This document shows positions 22,685-35,014 of a stretch of 64,000 bases of DNA, in pieces (the stretch's first letter is position 1; every line of letters starts with the position of its first letter). The notes below the pieces were generated by a model. That model saw only the letters and a list, made by a program, of their open reading frames with translations. It was not told the DNA's origin and ran no database searches. This DNA is from Leptidea sinapis. Lineage: Eukaryota; Arthropoda; Insecta; Lepidoptera; Pieridae. The translations under genes were made by a program, and so were the position numbers. The stretch spans positions 5,158,501 through 5,222,500 of the forward strand of contig NC_066279.1 of NCBI RefSeq assembly GCF_905404315.1, in the 5' to 3' direction.

Positions 22685-24714
22685 CTGATTGTTAAAAGTG
22701 TTTGCATAGTTTATATTGATAACCAAAGAGAATTTGCTCCGTTTCATAAAATGCCAAATTCGTTTGCATAAACAAAACGAACACTTGCAAAAAATTAAGA
22801 GACCGAATAATCCGGGATATTTTTGACAAAAACAATCTATTCGTGTGCAATAAATTTAGTGTAACAGAGGTCGGCGTGAGTTATTGCTGAACGAAATATA
22901 AGTCAATTCGATATTGGAGTTCGCTGCACAATTATAACACAGGATCACTATTTGTATGCGGAACAGAACAAAACGGGGATTAACATCGAACAAATTTGAC
23001 AATCATTGTTTCAAGCTGTGTTTTAGAAACTAATCCTGAAGTAATCCTTAAATAAACGTAACCTAAGTTACTCCTTATTACATCAGCTACATGCCAATAG
23101 AAGTCCCGTCAAAATCAGTCCAGCCATTTCAGAGTTTAGCCAGAACAAACAATTAATATACAAAAATTGTAAAATAATATTATTTTGGAGTATGTACCCC
23201 ACATATACATGTAGTAAAAAACGATTATTTCAATATTACAAACAGACATTCCCATTTTATTTATATGTTAGTATAGATAATCCTCTGATAGCAAAATGAT
23301 GTGAACTGAAATTTCAAGATATACGAAAAATGGTACTTCACCGATGAGAACATTCAGAGTGACTATATATTCTAGTTTAATACTGCCAGGGCCTTAGCCA
23401 CAGCAGATCAATGGTTTAACATTATTTGTCTATGGGAAATTTTCTATCACTTCCTGCTCTCAATATTATATATATATTCCAGCATCGTGCCAGGCTTGAC
23501 TATTTGGCCACTTTTCACCTGAGGTAGTTTTATGGAGAGTCCATGGTACACTAGTCCATGGTAAAATGGAAAAATATTTTTCATCTTTCATGGCCTCTCT
23601 TTCTTACGGCCAATTTCTATATTCGATCGTAATTCTAAATTGGGGAAACGAGCTTGTTATTTTTTTTCTACTTTCCGATCTACAGACCTTACAGTTTCTT
23701 GAACTTTTTATATCCATCAATGTGATGACATTTTTATATTTTAAATAAAATTTTATATTATACTTCCATCGATTTGGCAAATCTGATTGATAAATTGAAA
23801 TGAAAATTCATGATTGATTGATAATCTTAAACATATCTATCGCATTTAGAAACTGCCAGTTAGACAGAGAAAGTATTAGTAGTTCTGTTGATAGATATAA
23901 AAATATACGGATGACACTAAATTTCCCAAGCATCAAGTAAGTAATCAAGAACTCAATGTCTAATGCGACATCATCAATTTAACAGCAAACAGCAATATAA
24001 GAATTCATTTTTCTAAAATACTGTTGATAACATCAAATGACCTTAAAGTTGCGGATTATTGTATTACCTACGCGTTGTATAGAAATATTTATAGAAACAC
24101 TGCTGTCAAAAGAAGCTACTACAGTTTTTAAAATTGGTAAAACATAGAGGCTTCCCAAAGATAGACGACTTTTCTTTTATCGTGTGTTTTTGCCGAGAAA
24201 ACCATTATTCATGATATCGATAAGGTCCACAGAAAACAAAACAAGGAATGTAAAGTTAGCTGTTTCGCGAGGTTTCTTTTTTAGTTACCTTCTTTATTTA
24301 CCAAGTTAAATTCGAAAAGAAAGTAGATCTTTTGTTTTTCTATTCTTTTTTCAATGATTTTTATTGATGATCTTCCCTATAGAAGCCATTATCATCATAT
24401 TGAAAGTTAAAGATATATTTTGAAAACAGATAACAGAATACTGTAGATATACACGAAAACTTAAAAAAAAACCTGTCACAATTCGGTACCATTCACGTTA
24501 ATTAAAGGAAGCGAAGGCAGGTGTTACGACAAAGCACGATTTAATATTAAAAGTTATTGATGGTACAAAAGCTTTCGGCAAACTTTTAATTTAATAGCAA
24601 TTGTACTTTGATACGTTGTATACGGTAAAAATCGAAATAATTTTTATAGTAAGAACCATCAATAACATGTGCCTACTCTATATATAATAAAATGGCTCTG
24701 TCGTAAATCTTATT
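22685..24714. other. unassigned AT-rich stretch
   Basis: No gene recognised. A repeat-like piece at about 23095-23275 (AAAATCAGTCCAGCCATTTC ... TATGTTAGTATAGATAATC) reads as a Helitron- or LINE-type 3' region but has no partner here. A small duplication, AGTCCATGGTA, occurs at about 23541 and 23554. Confidence 0.35.
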
Positions 24715-25030
24715 ACTCCACTGCTGAATATCTAAATGATCGGACAGCCTGGGACTAGATTGTGATTATTTTATAGCGATAGAAATGACAGTACAATATT
24801 GTATATTTTTAATGAAAAGAGCGCAAAAAAGAATGCTGGGAGAGTTTCTTGCGCCGATTCTTCTCTCTCAGAGCGCCATTTGTTTCCGAAGCGGTAGTAG
24901 TATCTAGTAGTTATTAGAAATGACATCAAAAAGAATTCTAAAGGAATCAATTTTGAGAAAATAAATGCCTTTTTATGCCTTTTATGAGGTTCAAGCGAGT
25001 GAAGTTTCTTTTCCAAGCGTTTATTGGTGG
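24715..25030 (-). repeat. LINE 3'-end-like repeat, inverse copy of 18290-18858
   Basis: The shared segment, about 250 bp, runs from TCTAAATGATCGGACAGCCT to AAATGCCTTTTTATGCC and is close to identical to 18356-18603 reversed. The open frame at 24771-25061 on the minus strand runs through it; whether it ever coded is unknown. The LINE 3' AT-rich tail present at 18604-18858 is missing here. Confidence 0.62.
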
Positions 25031-25472
25031 TCGCAAATTCACATAGTGGGATCACAAACAAAAGCTTTTCTTTTACAATCTAATCTTTTTTTAAACATAT
25101 TAATTTAAAAGAGGTTTACTTAAAACATATAACATTGAAGATAATTTAATATCCCATTGGAATTTCTACTTTTCTATACACATACCTTACTTATCATTTA
25201 ACAAGTCAAACGCTTATTAGTGCTACTATAATATTATGACAGAATTACGAGTAGAGTATAGATATGCAAAATTACGGTTCACTTCATAACCGAACATTTA
25301 TGTTAAATGAATATTCAACTGGGGTTATGCCCTCAATTATGCGAGTAGATTCTAGAACACTTCGCACATATAGGCTAAAGGCTTATTGTTCACCTGTTGG
25401 ATTTTACTAGCAATAACGCTCATAATGAATTTCTACTGATGGCAATCTGACAATGTAATTTTTGATTAAAAG

Positions 25473-25762
25473 TACCAGTGGGAGGCTCCTTTGCACAGGA
25501 AGCCGGCTAGATTATGGGTACAACAACGGCGACTATTTCTGCATTGAAGCAGTAATATGTAAGCATTACTGTGTTTCGGTCTGAAGGGTGCCGTATCTAG
25601 TGAAACTACTGGGCAAATGAGATTTAACATCTTTTGTCTCAAGCTGACGAACGCAATTATTGTAGAGCCGCTCAAAATTTTTGTGTTTTTCAAGAATCCC
25701 GAGTGGCACTGCATTGTAGGTGAACGTCCAGCTCGTTTCGTTCCCTATTTTCATTAAAAAAT
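25473..25762 (+). repeat. poly(A)-ended SINE-like repeat, copy 4
   Basis: Full length: ACCAGTGGGAGGCTCCTTTG at the start, GGGTACAACAACGGCGAC, GGCAAATGAGATTTAACATC, a weakened hairpin (GCCGCTCAAAATTTTTG...GAGTGGCACTG) and GTTCCCTATTTTCATTAAAA at the end. Confidence 0.83.
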
Positions 25763-26229
25763 ACCGGTAAATTTCGCGAGATTCCTAACAAGACAGGCGT
25801 CCCACCCTACGCTTAAAATTGGCTCTGTCAATTGGCTCGTCCTTGAAAAAAAATTGGTAAAATCGATCTTAAATAAAAGCTACGAATTTAAATTAACAAA
25901 AACATAACAAGGCACGCACGGCTTCCAAGCCTTGCTTGATCATAGATTATTGAGACGTCTTTCGGAATACCTGACATCGCCAGCACAGAGAAATTCGCCA
26001 AACAAACAGAAAACGTCAAGTCAAATCGTGCCTGTGTTCGTAAGCGATTCACGGTTCTCGCTGGCCTTTATGGGAACATTCCTTACGTAACAAGAATAGC
26101 ATACAGATAATTAAACAGATATCGATGGAGCTCTTGTGACCCCTTCTTTAAATGAAGTATAGTATGCTTATATGAAGTAGAGCCTGCATTTAAAGAGAAT
26201 AGAAGTTTAGTATCTGCAAACCGAGCTTT

Positions 26230-26590
26230 AATTTGAAATGATGAAATTGAAATGTAAATATTTTCAATTTTTTTTTTGATCGAAGTCGAAGTGAGGGTTA
26301 TCACTTTAAAAACATAACATATTGTTTAGATATACAAGAGCGACATCTCAAGTCAATTTCCTAATATGCAAATATTGGGGTTGAGCATGTTATCAACTGT
26401 AAAGTGGATCCTGTAGATGAAGCCACAACCTGAGAGTTGAACAAAGCAAACAGAATTTTATAATAATTAATACAGTTGGTTAGAGCACCGGCACGGAACG
26501 CCAGAGGTCGTGGGTTCGAATCACGCATCGTTCATAAAATTTTGTTTTTCAAATTTTATTTGTGTCTCCAAAACACGTTTTTAAATTATA
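26230..26590 (+). repeat. composite tRNA-like repeat, copy 3
   Basis: Order: GGTTATCACTTTAAAAACAT, AATATGCAAATATTGGGGTT, TGTAGATGAAGCCACAACCT, then a tRNA-like core CAGTTGGTTAGAGCACCGGC with GAACGCCAGAGGTCG and B box GGGTTCGAATCAC (26471-26524), then GTTCATAAAATTTTGTTTTTC. It links the 5' body of copy 2 with the segment that copy 1 retains, so the three copies together define the element. Confidence 0.7.
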
Positions 26591-27449
26591 TGTGTTTTGT
26601 TAATTGAACGCTCATTTATCGATATGTTTTTAAGAATAGAGCTAAAAAAGACTGATTGGTACCCTATATAAGTACTTAATTGAAATGCGGACATATATAG
26701 AAGTAGATATACCTAACCCCTTTTTTAATTTTCTTCTTCAAATGCTAAATTGCAGGCTAGACGGCTATTCATTCGTAAATATGAATCAGTATTTTTTTGT
26801 TTACTTTAAGAGTCTATTTAAAAAAAATCATGATATAATAATCATAATATTAAGTATTAATTTCTTGTTATTCGATAATTCATCAAGTATAATAAAAAAA
26901 AAATACATAATAGCTATTACTATAGGGTAGTATATTATATATTTATATTTAACTCTTGTTTAATGCATTTGGAACGCAGGATGGCTATTTTCTTATTTAA
27001 TTATGCTAACATTTCTGTTTTATTTTTAACAAAATTTTAAATAATAAGAAAAATAATATAAAACTACCTGATCCAGACGCTTATTTTTGAGGCAGTACAT
27101 CATATTATATACAACATTGATTAAACGCATTATAAATTCGGCTTTTAGTTTTAAAAAACCAGCAAGCAACCTTTTATACCACCCCATTATTTTTAAGGGT
27201 ACCGCTGGAATTATGAATCACATTTGAAGAATAAGCCCATTAAAATAATATTAATTGAACACATTGTAATCTCAATGTATTGAAATGAATATTCTCAGCA
27301 GCCGGAAAGATTATCGGAGTTTCCGTGATCAATGTAAACCTTAATCGGGCTGCTGTAATAACCGCTCCAATTCATTTCGCATTTTATTGGAAGTAACGGC
27401 CTCAATAAAATACATGACTAATAACGAGGGATTATATTTTATTGTATTG
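26591..27449. other. unassigned AT-rich stretch
   Basis: No gene or shared repeat. Open frames in this AT-rich part lack recognisable domains. Confidence 0.35.
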
Positions 27450-27712
27450 ACTAAAGCAGTTGCCGGTAGTCCATGTAGGACTAGAACAGCTGAAAACTGG
27501 AGTCAGTGGAGGCAGTTTGAGGAAGCCTATGTCTATAATAGACAAACAGACAAAACCCATAATTATTCAACTAATTAAAAAAAATGTATACATATAATTT
27601 ATGAAGGAAAATACTGTCAAATTGAAATAATAATAATGCATGTAAAATTAGATTAAGTATTTTGTCTGAATAAAGACTATTTTATTTATTTATTTATATT
27701 TATTGTAATACG
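27450..27712 (+). pseudogene. non-LTR retrotransposon C-terminal relic and 3' end
   Basis: The frame reads RTAENWSQWRQFEEAYVYN, which resembles the (D/E)RxxWRxLxEAYVQQW ending of RTE-like LINE proteins. A short UTR follows with TTTTGTCTGAATAAAGACTA and a (TTTA)n tail at 27683-27710. The WR and EAYV residues are conserved and the following QQW is not. The copies at 55633-55925 and 57662-57951 have the related EAFVQQW. Confidence 0.5.
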
Positions 27713-27764
27713 TAAAAATAACAGTTGCTTCGATATAACTTGCGTAACTACTGCAGTCTGTACT

Positions 27765-28022
27765 TGGACCTAGTCCCTGAATAACGTTCCAAACCACAAA
27801 CATCACATTTTAAGGTATTCGTGTTTAAAGTTCAATAAATATTAGTGTATTCCATACTACTTGGGCTACTAAGTCATGATGTCATTTAAAGAGTGACATT
27901 AGTAGTAGTAGGGCTGGCATTTTTTGTCAATCCGTTATATGAATCAACCTGACCAGTTTCGTTTTCTTAACTCAATTTGAACTTGATTGTGGTTTGGAAT
28001 GTTTTTCTGGAATAACGTCCAC
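27765..28022. mobile_element. TIR MITE B, copy 1
   Basis: The termini TTGGACCTAGTCCCTGAATA ... CGTTCCAAACCACAA and, at the other end, GGTTTGGAATG ... GGAATAACGTCCA are imperfect inverted repeats of about 35 bp. The interior ATTAGTGTATTCCATACTAC and ACTAAGTCATGATGTCATTT match the reversed copy at 29993-30237. No coding capacity. Confidence 0.7.
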
Positions 28023-28139
28023 TTATTCCATATGTATTCCGTGTTTTGTCACGTTACAAGAGATCCTGTGTTTTTTAAGGAAAAAGTTTTTTGGGTGCAC
28101 TAAGCACTTTACGCTGTCACGCGCGGCAATGATCGTTCG

Positions 28140-28500
28140 GGTTAAGTTACTGTAACTTCGGTCAAACCGGACATTACGTCAAAATGCGAAATACAACCCG
28201 CATCACGTTGACTCTGGCATTCAACAACCGCGCATTTCGCAAGAAATTTCTTGCCTCGCACAGCCACTTTGTGGAATCAATTAACGGCTGCTGTTTTCTC
28301 GAACCGATAGGATTTAGGGATTAAGTTCAAGAAAAGAGCATTCTGACATCTTAAAAGTCGGGAACCTGATGTTGCGGATGTCCATCAACGGTTGTCTTAC
28401 CACTCACCATCCCGTGAGCCTCTTGCCCTGTCTGCTGTTTGGTCGAGTCCACTATATATCGAAGCCATGGCCATCTCAGGTCTTTGGTGGGGTGGCAGAT
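28140..28500 (+). pseudogene. non-LTR RT C-terminal relic (Jockey/CR1-like)
   Basis: Heavily frameshifted. Blocks correspond to a FLPRTxxLWNxL-type motif near 28245-28285, a DLGIKFKKRAF segment near 28310-28340, and a GREPxVADVHQR-like ending near 28355-28400. GC content is higher than the flanks, as in other LINE tails here. The assignment is by motif order only. Confidence 0.5.
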
Positions 28501-28589
28501 ATTTGACATCGCTCTATTTTGTTATATCATGTCAAAAGAGAAAAAAATGATTCTGATATGAAAGTCTGAATTTCTAAATAAAATATTTT

Positions 28590-28800
28590 AAGAGGTTATA
28601 GACCTCGTAGAAGATTCGTCGACCAAATTGGGGACGTTTCGAGAAAAGGAAAGAAGCACCCGCAACCGGCGAGCATGTTTGAAAAGAGTAATGAAGTAGA
28701 GAAGTAGAGAAAGAGCGTGAGGTTTGTATGGATAGAAGCAAGTGGCATTCTACTGTCTCTGCCTACCCCGACTGGAACAAGGCGTGAGTGTATGTATGTT
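28590..28800 (+). pseudogene. non-LTR retrotransposon C-terminal relic
   Basis: Readable pieces are GYRPRRRFVDQIGDV near 28598 and, after a frameshift, KAREVCMDRSKWHSTVSAYP (about 28702-28765). The pattern matches the KxRGRPxxRWxD ... A(R/K)xxxxDRxxW ... SAYP ending of LINE ORF2 proteins. It closes with GTGAGTGTATGTATGTT, a simple tail. Diverged and inactive. Confidence 0.6.
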
Positions 28801-29274
28801 ATAGACCTTTTAGCATATAAAGAATTAAAAAAGCAGAATGTGGATTAATAAACAATATGAGATCTCAATGTCTCATTAGATGGAATGTCATGCAGTAAAA
28901 CCAGATCTTTCAGAAAAGAGTTGCCTGTGAAGTGAAAGTATTATATATAGCAGATATACGGAGACTCAGAGCTATGCAGATCAAACACCGGCTTAAAGCT
29001 GCTTGGGAACACGCAAACCTAATTAGTGACAATTTGCATTACAATATGGCTAAACGCCAATTATAACAGCTCAACTACGCAACACCGTCTTCGCCAGATG
29101 ATACAAGCTCCTGTTGTGTAGCGGCCGACATTCCGCACTAGACGATGCGCGATTTCACGGCGAGTCCTGCACAATACATGAACAACCTCTTGCAAAACCC
29201 TGTAGCAGGTGTCTCTCAAGCGAAACAGATATCGTCTACGAAATACAATACACAGATGCGCCCATATCATTGAT
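28801..29274. other. unassigned; possible relic reading frame at 28918-29065
   Basis: One frame stays open through ADIRRLRAMQIKHRLKAAW and EHANLISDNLHYNMAKRQL before a stop near 29064. It looks protein-like but matches nothing I recognise. Sequence from 29070 to 29270 is GC-richer and abuts the next SINE-like copy. Confidence 0.3.
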
Positions 29275-29549
29275 TGGTGGGAGGCTCCTTTGCACAGGAT
29301 GGCGGCTAGATTGTGGGTTTCACAACGGCTCCTATTTCTGCCGTGAAGCACTAATGTGTTTCGGTCTGAAGGGCGTAGCTAGTGAAATTACTGGGCAAAT
29401 GAGACTTAACAGCATATGTCTCAAGGTGGCGAACGCAGTTGTAGTGCCGCTCAGAATTTTTGGGGTACAGTTGTAATGGGCAGGGCGTATCCATTACCAT
29501 CAGCTGAACGTCCTGCTCGTCTCGTCCCTTATTTTCATTTAAAAAAAAA
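29275..29549 (+). repeat. poly(A)-ended SINE-like repeat, copy 5
   Basis: Runs from GGTGGGAGGCTCCTTTGC to CTCGTCCCTTATTTTCATTT and A9. It keeps the full 3' region CCATCAGCTGAACGTCCTGC but has lost the hairpin's second arm after GCCGCTCAGAATTTTTGGG. Confidence 0.83.
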
Positions 29550-29639
29550 TCTTAAGAGAGTCAGTCACGTTTTGAACCAGCACAACAAAAGCTTACATAA
29601 CTGGAAAAGCCAATAATACTATAAGGCTGTTAAAGCTTG

Positions 29640-29775
29640 ATGGAACAGTATTTATCAGACGAAGAAACGGAGGAGGTTCTCAAGTCGACGCGTATATTTT
29701 TTATGTATCTCCACGCATAGCTTTTGACGTAGTAGTCCGGATCTGATAAATCTTTTTTCATTGGAAAGGGTATTA
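29640..29775 (+). repeat. fragment of GAGGAGGTTCTCAAGTCG repeat family
   Basis: GAGGAGGTTCTCAAGTCGAC followed downstream by TTTCATTGGAAAGGGTAT resembles the longer element at 52870-53490 (AGGAGGATGTTTTCAATACG ... TTATTGGAAAGGATATAC). I recall this as a common lepidopteran repeat that ends with an ACCGACTTCAAAAA motif. A second TATTGGATAGGGTATATAT block lies at 29921-29940. Confidence 0.45.
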
Positions 29776-29992
29776 ATATATACCATACCATACAAATTTG
29801 GGAAAAATATTGAACCGTTAGGGTAGGAAAACAAGGTATGTATAATAATTGTTCACTCATTGTTTGTAATGTATGAGCACGCATAATTTTTACACAGTAG
29901 TCTGATTCTGATTATTATTTTTTATTGGATAGGGTATATATATAACATACCTAAACTATTATTCATTCTCATTACTCGTGTATTGTTTATAA

Positions 29993-30237
29993 TTGGACGC
30001 AATCCCACAAAAACGTTCCAGTCGAGATTGAGTTAAGAACACAAAACTGGTCACATAATTCATATTAACGGACTGACAAAAAATGGCAGCCCTACTGTCA
30101 CTCTGGAAATGACATCATGACTTAGTAGTCCAACCCACATGTATGGAATACACTAATTAAATTTATTAAACTTTAAACACGAATTCCTTAAAATGTGATG
30201 TTATTGGCTTCGAACGTTTTTCAGGAACTTCGTCCAA
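29993..30237. mobile_element. TIR MITE B, copy 2
   Basis: Ends ATTGGACGCAATCCCACAAA and TTTCAGGAACTTCGTCCAAT are inverted termini of about 30 bp. Its interior is the reverse complement of that in 27765-28022, so the two copies form an inverted pair 2 kb apart. Confidence 0.72.
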
Positions 30238-30968
30238 TTAATTGATTGATATTACATTCAATTTTCTAATCACATAAAGGATAATATTCAGTATATTATA
30301 TTCATACCGTATGATGATTAGAATAAGCTAAATTGAAGTTAATAGGGACTTCATAGGCTCGCTTTTATCCCCTTATTCCATTATGTCGAATTATTTCAGG
30401 AAGCTCTCGACAATACGAAATCTAATTGGTTCATAAGAGATTTCAATTAGAACGTAATTGGTATTAAGTCGTGTTACTTAATTAAACCTAATTTGCGTAG
30501 AACTCGATATAAATTACGACAAGGCATTCATACAATAAAAATAGATTGCTGACAATCTTTATCTTGGCCATCAAATCCTCACTTATTGTAATGTGATTCA
30601 TTTTGCAGCCAACCATTTTTGAAAGGTGTGATAGGAAATATTCCGAAAATACAATCAATAGGTGTATATAATACAATCAATACTGTAATTCAATTTAAAG
30701 TAAATGTACACTGTTTCAATTTCTAGCTGAGGTACCCGGCTATCCTATGGGATAATGTGCACCTATTAGAATTGACGGTAGTTGGAATAAAACGATAATT
30801 ATATAAAATCACTGTTGGCCAATGTTTTGTATTATAATATTATCTAGCTATTAAGTGATGTAATGTGCTGTAGTTGTTTTTTTTTTAATACAAAATAAAT
30901 AACAGTACAATATCATCCTCGATTAAAACATTGTGGAACTCGAAAGACACCGAAATATATATATATAA
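30238..30968. other. unassigned AT-rich stretch
   Basis: No gene or repeat recognised. Confidence 0.35.
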
Positions 30969-31110
30969 CTAGCTGACCGAGCATACGCTGTATTGCCATA
31001 TTAAAAAGAAATTTTAAAACATTCAATTTTAAAAAATTTTGGGGTAAGTATAAAAAAATAGTAGACGCCCGATTCTCAGACCTACCAAATATACATAAAA
31101 TGTATCGTAC
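30969..31110 (-). mobile_element. Helitron 3'-end fragment
   Basis: Reversed terminus CTAGCTGACCGAGCATACG, then CCGATTCTCAGACCTACCAAATATA near 31068. It aligns with the reverse of the 3' part of 43599-44081. The 5' half is missing or decayed. Confidence 0.65.
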
Positions 31111-32532
31111 TACAATAATTATTATATTCATTGACATTCTACACGTATGGACTAATCATTCGCAGTATGATAACGGAACGGAAAAAGTGTCCTTAAAGCC
31201 AATGTAAGCACACTTTTCTACTTTTGTGTCATTTGTGTGTCAATCAACAAGCCTAAGTATGCTATAAAAACTGCTTCAATAATACATTAACGACTCAAAA
31301 AAAAGATTGTATGACCTATCATCTGTAAGATTTTTGTTTTGCATGGAATGAAATAAAGCATGCCTGGTAGTATAGATCTTAGAATTTGGAGGTTTTGGTT
31401 AAACAATTTCTTTCTTTATACTTAGTACCCTTAGAAATAATGTTTGGGTTTTTTATTTAGGCGACCCACACAAACAATCGAATCGAATGTTCTAGTTTGT
31501 TCTAAAACAATTCTAAAGGCCGAAATTTGCATTCCTAATTTAAATACGAAAGCATCAAAAGGGGCTACCACACCATAAAACCCCATTGATCGTACTACGA
31601 TTAAGGAGTTTTAGCGGCAAGCACATCGAACTTTTGAAAGTAGCTATAAATTAAATGCAATGTTAATACCACGGGTGTAAATACAATCAAATAATTATTA
31701 TTTTATACCCCGCCAATATTTTGTTCTGAAATATTTTGCGGGCTCGGTGGATATAACTCATAAGGCAGACGGCCGGCCGGAAACGAAATCCACAGATCCA
31801 CTTTTCCAATAAACTAGCCAACAGAGTGCATAACGTGCCGAGATTACTTATAGCCTTCTGAGCGACCGACCGACCAAACAACAATATTTGTTGGCACGGG
31901 ACACTAGATTAATTTTTCCTCGGGCGTTTAGACTCCCGGCTATTCATAAGCCAAGCCATTATTCATTTTTTAACATCGAGAGATGATTGTAGGATTAAAT
32001 GGAAATTTCTTTTGAAATAGATTTAGGTCAGACCTATTAGCTTCAGTTTGCAAGTAACTATCTTTACGTTTATTGAATCAACACTTTCTCACACAATATA
32101 TCAAAAAATATACCGATACATAATGACAATCAACAACTAACGGCCTTTCCCTATATACTATCTATAGATAGAGATAAATTACTACCTTCTACTGTCAGTA
32201 ATTAGCTGTCAATAATCTGAAGCTGTCCCAACATACCCGATAAGTCATTCTTATCGCCTTATATTGGGACGCGTGAATTGCAATTTGCATACAAACTTCT
32301 ATCGCTGGTAAGCTATACGTCGTCCCATTGACAGACACCGTATACGGATAAGGTGAGTTACCGTCGATGAGTTTATTGGGGCAGAAAAGTCACCGATAAT
32401 TACGATTTTTATCTCAAGTAAGAGAGTAATATTGGGAACGGCTGTAAGGCATACATGATATAACACCCGCTGGAGTAACTTAAGGGGAAGCTATATCCAG
32501 GACTGTTAATTATTGCCATAATATGACGTTCT
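31111..32532. other. unassigned stretch
   Basis: No gene recognised. The minus-strand open frame at 31687-31884 sits in a GC-richer patch (31735-31870) but shows no domain. Confidence 0.35.
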
Positions 32533-32846
32533 CTTTTTTTATGAAAATAGGGGACGAGACGAGCATGACGTTCAGCTGATGGTAATAGATACGCCCTGTC
32601 AATTTCAATGCAGTGCCACTCAGGATTATTGAAAAACCCAAAAATTCTGAGCGGCACTACAACTACGCTCGTCACCTTGAGACATAAGATGTCAAGTCTA
32701 ATTTGCCCAGAAATTTTACTAGCCACGGCGCCCTTCAGGCCGAAACACAGTAATGCTTACAAATTACTGCTTCACAGCAGAAATAGGCGCAGTTATGGTA
32801 CCCATAATCTAGCCTGCATCCTGTGCAGAGGAGCCTCCCGCTGGTA
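32533..32846 (-). repeat. poly(A)-ended SINE-like repeat, copy 6 (full length)
   Basis: The most complete reverse copy: TTTTTTTATGAAAATAGGGG, GACGTTCAGCTGATGGTAAT, hairpin GTGCCACTCAG...CTGAGCGGCAC (one mismatch, 32614-32660), AATTTGCCCAGAAATTTTAC, CTGCTTCACAGCAG, and GAGGAGCCTCCCGCTGGTAA at the 5' end. Useful as the reference for the family in this window, about 310 bp. Confidence 0.85.
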
Positions 32847-35014
32847 ATCCTGTAGACATGTAGACTCTGTGATACACCCTTTCAGCCATAAGTTCTGATA
32901 CTTATTTGAAGTGATGTAATCTTAATAAAAATATCAGAAAGATTTCGCACTCACGGAATTATCTTTAGATTCCGGGCCGGAATCTAAAGATTTACGGACT
33001 GTTTCAGCGTATCATCTCGAACAGGCCATATCCATTAAAAAAGGGTATTAAAATCCATTCAAAAATGGCGAAATTAGCTAGAAGAAGCTATACTCTTATA
33101 AAATTACATGCGCTCTTAAAAGTAGAAAATATGTTGTTCAACATGATAATTCGTTCAAAGTACAATGAGAACTTTGTTTATAATATATAAGAAACCAGTA
33201 AATATAACAACCAGATTTAAGAATTAAAATAGCATCAAAAGGACTTATAATTATAAGGATCCCTTTATTCATATCTCGCGGTTAGGATACAAGGCCAAAG
33301 TATTGTGTTATCTTCCAGCCTTGATACGTGCGAAAATTTTCAAGTAAATCGGACAAATATTCCGTTAAATATATGGACACACAATGGAGAAGCTAATGTA
33401 TGTCGCAGATTCATTTGGATTAAGATCGGCGTCACGGCGTTAGTATCCGCCATGTTGTTTTAAGTCGAATAGTATGCACGACCGGCGCGGGCGCTAGCTT
33501 GAAGACGAATGCGACTTCTAAATGGCGACCCCCCATTGCATACCTATGACTGTAATTAGCTTAAGATCTTTTTTATTATATATTTTTTTTTTATTTTTAA
33601 GTCTGTATGGTATGCAATAAATTGTCTATCTATCTCTCTATCTATTTATCTAAATGAGCGCTGCTCTACTGATGACGATAATAACAAACTTCAATCATGT
33701 CACAGAAGTTGACGTACACAATGACAACTTCAAACACACTTTGACAGATGGCGTTCGCCATCAGTTCAGCCACAATACAAAGAATAGAATACAATCACAC
33801 AGGACATATTACTATAATATTTAAAATCTCTGACATATATATACTACACGGCCACATTATCTAGCAGCGAGGCTAGCCTTTCCCCTTTCACCCCTTTGCG
33901 CTCGTCCTGTTATGCCAGTACGGTTTGCAGTTTCATTACCGTTAGCTACATTCGTATTTTCGTGCTATTGCTGCTTTGTTTTTGAAGTTTTCATTGTTAC
34001 GTTTTGACTTTTATTGTTAATACTTCTGTTGTTCTGTGTCGCTTATAGTTCTTACAATGTATAACAGAAAAATAAATACTTTTTATACTTAACCCAAATT
34101 CTTTCAAACATTAGATACATTTTTTTTTTTCATTATAATAATAATAATCAACATCACAACACAACACCTTTACATCAATCAAAATGTAATGCAGAAAACT
34201 AAAATCGTAGTTTATTTACTGATAATAATATCAGAGTGCTGCTTGTCGTCCGGTCCAGATATAATGTAACCGGATAATAACTTTTTCCTACAAGCTTCAA
34301 GATAATAAATTAGAGTAGATATCTAACCTTTACCCTCATGTATAACTCGAGAACTATGATAATATTATATTACAATATTAAGTAGTACCGTTGACAAATT
34401 ATCATTTCTTCTTAGAATTACTTACGTTAACGATGATAAAATATAAAACAATAAACGTTTGGGACAATAATTGCAAGTTATTTATGTTTTAGAATTATCC
34501 AGGTCTAAATAATGTCCCTTTATGAGCCGTTTAAGCCTTTAAGGTCTTTAACATAACTCCTAAATTTTCTAAAACAACAATAAGTCTTTCCAGCTCTACT
34601 TATATCACTTAATTTACCTCTATTCTACGTCACAATATAGAAGATTAAATTATACACATATTCCGTACTTGCTGTGAACTAAGCCTGGTTTAGTAGTCCC
34701 GAGTGATTAATATAAGCGGATCACACAGTATCACTGTAAGTACAGTACATGATTCATATCTAAAATATTAATGCCTTACATGTCACGTCATACAACTCGC
34801 AACACAAGATATAATCCGAGACGGTTCCATTTCACTACAACAGGAGCAAACTCGTTGCTCAGAATCTGAATGGGATGTTCTCCGTTAGGTCAAAGATAGT
34901 GCTTCTACACTGCGAGCCATTTAAATGATTATGTACCTAATCTAGAGAATAATCTATCTTAGATTTCCATAGTATTGTTGAAGGGTTAAATCTGTATATT
35001 ATGCGATCTATTAC
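32847..35014. other. unassigned stretch with a (TCTA)n tract
   Basis: No gene recognised. A (TCTA)n-like microsatellite occurs at 33624-33652. A short self-complementary ATCTTTAGATTCCGGGCCGG sits at 32970-32990. A GC-richer patch lies at 33475-33535. Otherwise AT-rich and unstructured. Confidence 0.4.

Noticed and set aside
24771..25061. 96-codon minus-strand frame as a gene
   Set aside because: Sits in an interspersed repeat also present at 18356 and 42980, where the frame is broken.
29061..29476. Two long frames on opposite strands
   Set aside because: Both cross a SINE-like copy; the same peptides recur wherever that repeat occurs.
32409..32847. Conserved peptide MQCHSGLLKNPKILSGTT in several places
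   Set aside because: Recurs only because the SINE-like repeat does; copies disagree in frame and contain stops and deletions.
33624..33652. (TCTA)n as a CRISPR-like or structured array
   Set aside because: Ordinary microsatellite, imperfect and short; this is eukaryotic DNA.
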